DNA of 64,000 nt, taken from Candidatus Amunia macphersoniae (GTDB lineage: Bacteria > Chloroflexota > Dormibacteria > Aeolococcales > Aeolococcaceae). Within the stretch, counting starts at the first letter, position 1. Each line of letters begins with the position of its first letter. The position numbers were made by a program, and so were the translations under genes. The stretch covers positions 1-64,000 of the forward strand of contig JAEKNN010000009.1 of NCBI GenBank assembly GCA_016464795.1. The letters are read 5' to 3'. The notes under the pieces were generated by a model. It saw nothing but the letters and a program-made list of their open reading frames with translations. It did no database searches and had not been told where the DNA came from. Positions 61,103-64,000 of the stretch are shown piece after piece.

Positions 61103-61675
61103 TCAGCGGGAGGCTTGCGGTGCCTCGCCGTCGTCGTCGGGTGCGGGCGGCAGAAGTCCGCTCTCTGCCACCGTCGCGAGCACTCGTGTCACCGACTGGG
61201 CGGCGGTCTCCGAGCTGGTGTCGACAACCACGTCCGCGTGCGCCGGCTCCTCATAAGGGTCCGACACTCCCGTGAAGTTGTCGAGCTCGCCGGCAAGAGC
61301 CTTGCGATACAGGCCCTTCGAGTCGCGCTCGGTCAGCACAGCGATGGGACAGTCCACGAACACCTCGATGAACCGGCCCACCCGCTCCCGCACCTCGTCA
61401 CGCACGTCCCGATAGGGGCTGATCGCCGCGACAATCACCACCACCCCGTTGCGGGTGAGCAGCTCGGCGACGAACCCGATGCGCCTGATGTTGGTGTCGC
61501 GGTCCTCTTTGCTGAAGCCAAGGCCTCTCGAGAGGTTGGTGCGCACCACATCACCGTCCAGAACCTCGACTGGGTGACCGCGTTCACGCAATTCCGACGA
61601 TAGCCCGTTGGCGATGGTCGACTTGCCGGCACCGGAGAGCCCGGTGAGCCAGATGGTCAGGCCCGGTTGCGGCAT
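61103..61675 (-). CDS. cysC: adenylyl-sulfate kinase
   Basis: A 190-residue APS kinase making PAPS from APS and ATP. The P-loop is GLSGAGKST (12-20). Other signatures are VLDGDVVRTNLSRGLGFSKEDRD with the substrate-binding Arg and Asn, VVIVAAISPYRDVRDEVRER, and the lid LYRKALAGELDNFTGVSDPYEEP. It follows sat by 39 bases in the same direction, and the pair forms a sulfate-activation operon. Confidence 0.95.
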   Translation of the reverse strand: MPQPGLTIWLTGLSGAGKSTIANGLSSELRERGHPVEVLDGDVVRTNLSRGLGFSKEDRDTNIRRIGFVAELLTRNGVVVIVAAISPYRDVRDEVRERVGRFIEVFVDCPIAVLTERDSKGLYRKALAGELDNFTGVSDPYEEPAHADVVVDTSSETAAQSVTRVLATVAESGLLPPAPDDDGEAPQASR

Positions 61676-61714
61676 GGGCGCCTCACTGCCCGAATCACAA
61701 GGAGGGCAGCGTCA

Positions 61715-62878
61715 TCACGACGCCAGCTTCGCGCCTCGGCGGTAGCTCTCGCGGAGGACCTCAGCCACCGCCGGGCGGGTGAACTGCGGCGGCAACGCGT
61801 CGCCGCGGACCAACAACTCCCGCACCTTGGTGCCGCTGAGCACCAGTCGTTCATCGATGCCATGCGGGCAGGTGCGCTCGCTGGCCATGCTGTCACAGGC
61901 CGTGCAGTAAAACGAGTGCTCGAACTTCACAGCTGTGAATCCCAGGCGGTCGACGCCACCAAGCTCGTCATACAGGAGCTGGGCGTCATAGGTCCCGTAG
62001 TAGGTGCCCACGCCTGCCGCGTCGCGCCCGATGATGAAGTGCGAACAGCCGTAATTGCGCCGCACCAGTCCGTGGTAGATCGCCTCGCGCGGACCTGCGT
62101 ACCGCATCGTCGCTGGGAAAAGGCTCAACAGCGTGCGCGCCGGTGGGTAGTATCCGGCGATCAGCACCTGGTAGCAGCGCACCCGCGTCTCGAGTGGCAC
62201 GTCGTCGTCCTTGGTCCCGCCCGACAGCGGATGGAGCAGCAGACCATCGACCTGCTCCAGCGCGACCTTGGTGAGGTACTCGTGCGCGCGGTGAATCGGG
62301 TTGCGCGTCTGGAACGCCACCACAGTCGACCAGCCGCGCCTCTCGAACTCCGCCCGAGTCTGGGCGGGGGTCAACACATCGTCGCGCATTGGTCCCGCCA
62401 CCACCTCCACGTCGCCACCGACCAGGATCTCGCCCGCGCCGTACAGAGCGCCAACGCCGGGGTGCTCGGCGTCCTCTGTGCGGTAGACCTTGCGTGCCTC
62501 AGCCCGCAGATTACGCGCGAAGACATCGCGCACCGTCAGCGTTCCACGGAATCGGCCACCCTGGTCGCGCAAGGCAACGACATCGGCTGCGGACAGTCCT
62601 CGAGCCTCGGCGACGGAGACCGGCAGGGTGATCGGCATCGTCCAGCACGTCCCATCGGCAAGCTCCGCGCGGTGCACGACAGGCTCGTAGTCGGCCTGCG
62701 TCATGAAGCCCGTCAGTGGGGAATATGCCCCATTCCCCAGCATCTCCAGATCGGCGATCACGGCGTCAGATACGTGGAGTGACGGTGCATCCGCTCTGGT
62801 GAGCGCGCTGTCGAAGCTGTCCAGTGGGCGCTGCCTGTTCGCCAGCGTGCCGCCGATTGGGGAGATCACCTCGGACAT
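61715..62878 (-). CDS. sat: sulfate adenylyltransferase (ATP sulfurylase)
   Basis: A 387-residue enzyme making APS from sulfate and ATP. An N-terminal PUA-like domain (with [12 protein letters not shown]) precedes the catalytic domain with [11 protein letters not shown] (190-200) and GRDAAGVG (284-291). A Cys cluster (C325, C328, C337) near [13 protein letters not shown] resembles the zinc site of archaeal-type Sat. It is the single-subunit form, not CysDN. A TAAGAT box ends six bases before the ATG at 62878, so the mRNA is probably leaderless. Confidence 0.95.
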   Translation of the reverse strand: MSEVISPIGGTLANRQRPLDSFDSALTRADAPSLHVSDAVIADLEMLGNGAYSPLTGFMTQADYEPVVHRAELADGTCWTMPITLPVSVAEARGLSAADVVALRDQGGRFRGTLTVRDVFARNLRAEARKVYRTEDAEHPGVGALYGAGEILVGGDVEVVAGPMRDDVLTPAQTRAEFERRGWSTVVAFQTRNPIHRAHEYLTKVALEQVDGLLLHPLSGGTKDDDVPLETRVRCYQVLIAGYYPPARTLLSLFPATMRYAGPREAIYHGLVRRNYGCSHFIIGRDAAGVGTYYGTYDAQLLYDELGGVDRLGFTAVKFEHSFYCTACDSMASERTCPHGIDERLVLSGTKVRELLVRGDALPPQFTRPAVAEVLRESYRRGAKLAS

Positions 62879-62884
62879 CAGCGG

Positions 62885-62890
62885 ATCTTA
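62885..62890 (-). promoter_or_regulatory. -10 box of leaderless sat promoter
   Basis: Minus-strand TAAGAT is followed by six bases and then the ATG at 62878. Initiation 7 bases after the box falls on the A of the start codon. Confidence 0.55.
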
Positions 62891-62947
62891 GCCGGTGGTT
62901 AAGAAAGGGGGTCCGGGTCCGGGCCGTTCAGGCAATCTGTCTCATGC

Positions 62948-63112
62948 TCACTTGGGTCGTCCCCGCCGTCGGAGCCTGCGGTGGACTGACATGTACGTGG
63001 CCCCGCGGTAGCGACTGTCCGGCCGGGGCCGGGTGGGCGGCTGCCCGACTGCCCACCACATGAGCCCTGCCATGGCCGTTGCCAGAGCGAGAAGGATGAT
63101 CAACCCGACCAC
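62948..63112 (-). CDS. possible small single-helix membrane protein
   Basis: A 54-codon frame from GTG at 63112. The first 22 residues (VVGLIILLALATAMAGLMWW) form a good transmembrane helix, followed by a basic tail rich in Arg (GRPK at the end). It lies 69 bases upstream of sat on the same strand. No homologue is recognised and no strong ribosome-binding site is seen, so it may be chance. Confidence 0.3.
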   Translation of the reverse strand: MVGLIILLALATAMAGLMWWAVGQPPTRPRPDSRYRGATYMSVHRRLRRRGRPK

Positions 63113-63306
63113 TGCCGGAGTGTAGACCGCGGACGCGCCCCCTCGAGCCGTGCGCGGAGGGACCGCGCTGCAGCCTGGGGTGCAATGTCAGAGCGTCCTG
63201 CCACCGACCGGTTATGCCGGATAATCCCTGGTCGGCACCCTTGCCTGAACCTCTGACGGTCACGTGGGCTTGGGAGCACGTGCCAGCCCTGCCATTGGGG
63301 AACCTC

Positions 63307-63378
63307 ATGACCAAGAACAACGATCTCGAGCTCTGGCCGCCCATGCTCGAGCACGTTCTCCGGGCAGCAGCAGCATGA
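63307..63378 (+). CDS. possible short ORF (23 residues) coupled to the next gene
   Basis: MTKNNDLELWPPMLEHVLRA and two or three further Ala residues, ending in TGA. A GGGGAA stands five bases before the ATG, and the stop overlaps the following gene's ATG (ATGA at 63375-63378). The good initiation context and coupling argue that it is translated, perhaps as a leader peptide. No function is known. Confidence 0.4.
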   Translation: MTKNNDLELWPPMLEHVLRAAAA

Positions 63379-63842
63379 GCCTGCGACGCGGGGTGCTCGT
63401 CGGTGCTGCAGCCGGAGCGGCGGGCACCACCGCCCTCAATGCTGTCACCTACCTGGACATGGCGGTTCGGGCCAGACCGACCAGCGACACACCGCAGACC
63501 ACAGTGGAGAAGCTCGCTGCCGCTGCGCATCTGTCGATCCCAGGCGAGGGGAAAGCACGCGACAATCGCCTTGCCGGCCTCGGGCCGTTGACCGGGCTGG
63601 CCGCCGGCGTTGGGGTTGGCGCTCTCATCGGCCTGGTTCGTTCGGGCGGGTGGCGACCGGGCGTGGCCGTGACCTGTCTCGCGGCCACCGTCGGCGCGCT
63701 GATCGGCAGCAACGGGCCCATGACCGTTCTGGGAGTCACCGACCCGCGGACCTGGACAGCCTCGGACTGGGCCAGCGACGTGATCCCACACCTGGCGTAC
63801 GGTGCGGTCACCGCCGGGGTCCTGACGCAGCTCGATCGCTGA
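63375..63842 (+). CDS. small membrane protein of unknown function
   Basis: A 155-residue protein with three or four glycine/alanine-rich hydrophobic segments: RGVLVGAAAGAAGTTALNAV, LTGLAAGVGVGALIGLV and VAVTCLAATVGALIG, and a last helix near LAYGAVTAGVLTQL. A polar loop (TSDTPQTTVEKLAAAAHL) follows the first helix. The pattern resembles conserved actinobacterial membrane proteins of unknown role. ATG at 63375 overlaps the stop of a 23-residue ORF. The next gene, a cupin, begins 12 bases after its stop. Confidence 0.7.
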   Translation: MSLRRGVLVGAAAGAAGTTALNAVTYLDMAVRARPTSDTPQTTVEKLAAAAHLSIPGEGKARDNRLAGLGPLTGLAAGVGVGALIGLVRSGGWRPGVAVTCLAATVGALIGSNGPMTVLGVTDPRTWTASDWASDVIPHLAYGAVTAGVLTQLDR

Positions 63843-63854
63843 AGGAGCGAGCAC

Positions 63855-64000
63855 ATGGACATCATCCGACGTCGTCCCGAGAGCCGCCCGGGGTCGCCCG
63901 AGAACTTCACAGGGACTGTATGGATCGACTCCATCGTCGCCAGCGATGCCTCCTCGCGACTTCGTGCCAACAGTGTCCATTTCATGCCGGGCGCTCGCAC
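63855..64000 (+). CDS. cupin-domain protein (5' part, runs off the window)
   Basis: The frame opens at ATG 63855 after GGAG (63844-63847) and reads to the window's end. NFTGTVWIDSIVA and then RLRANSVHFMPGAR match the start of small cupins of the mandelonitrile-lyase/carboxymuconolactone-decarboxylase-associated type, where a Trp-His-x-His metal motif should follow just beyond the edge. The function is not determined from the part seen. Confidence 0.7.
   Translation, partial: MDIIRRRPESRPGSPENFTGTVWIDSIVASDASSRLRANSVHFMPGAR

Noticed and set aside
63261-63282. Two CACGTG palindromes 16 bases apart
   Set aside because: Six-base palindromes of this composition are frequent in GC-rich DNA and nothing else nearby suggests a binding site.

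Overview
The window is uniformly GC-rich bacterial DNA with many GTG and some TTG starts, tight 4-bp ATGA/GTGA overlaps, several promoters whose -10 box lies only 6-7 bases before the start codon (leaderless type), and a large MalT/SARP-like regulator. I see no rRNA, intact tRNA, CRISPR array, insertion sequence or prophage. This style fits a high-GC terrestrial lineage such as Dormibacterota/Chloroflexota or a deep actinobacterium; the sequence alone does not settle which.

Layout. 0-15.5 kb is mixed housekeeping and accessory metabolism: the end of a probable debranching enzyme, a VOC protein, a methyltransferase, a decayed tRNA-Gly 3' half, an SDR, a CaCA cation exchanger, an alpha/beta hydrolase with a peptidoglycan-binding tail, an acyl-CoA synthetase, an M23 peptidase, a HemK-like methyltransferase with an MFS transporter, and an SGNH lipoprotein with a MacB-type ABC exporter. 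15.9-17.3 kb holds an XRE regulator/nucleotidyltransferase pair under a palindromic operator, and an alcohol dehydrogenase relic.

17.3-29.2 kb looks like a protein-sorting island. Three secreted proteins (a lectin-like protein, a CocE/X-Pro-type hydrolase and a sialidase-like propeller) end in a short E-[A/S]-P motif, a hydrophobic helix and an arginine cluster. An exosortase with all three catalytic residues and a fused EpsI-like domain is divergent from the third. A BTAD/SARP-type regulator and zwf (glucose-6-phosphate dehydrogenase) lie among them, and a tandem 11-bp repeat sits in the divergent intergenic region.

29.3-62.9 kb is a surface-glycan locus: two secreted GH5-like proteins, a GT-C-like membrane protein, a cellulose-synthase-like GT2 with an N-terminal MshEN (possibly c-di-GMP-binding) domain, a nucleotide-sugar dehydrogenase, an epimerase, many glycosyltransferases (three of them close GT2 paralogues), a Wzx-like flippase, a Wzm/Wzt ABC exporter, and methyl-, acetyl- and sulfotransferases. 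It closes with ATP sulfurylase and APS kinase, which make the PAPS the sulfotransferase needs. A methylated, acetylated or sulfated glycan exported by Wzm/Wzt is a reasonable inference.

62.9-64 kb has two possible small ORFs, a small membrane protein and the start of a cupin gene. The most interesting features are the exosortase with its nearby candidate substrates, the methyltransferase/coiled-coil/acetyltransferase fusion beside Wzm/Wzt (resembling a chain-length capping ruler), and the sulfation module.
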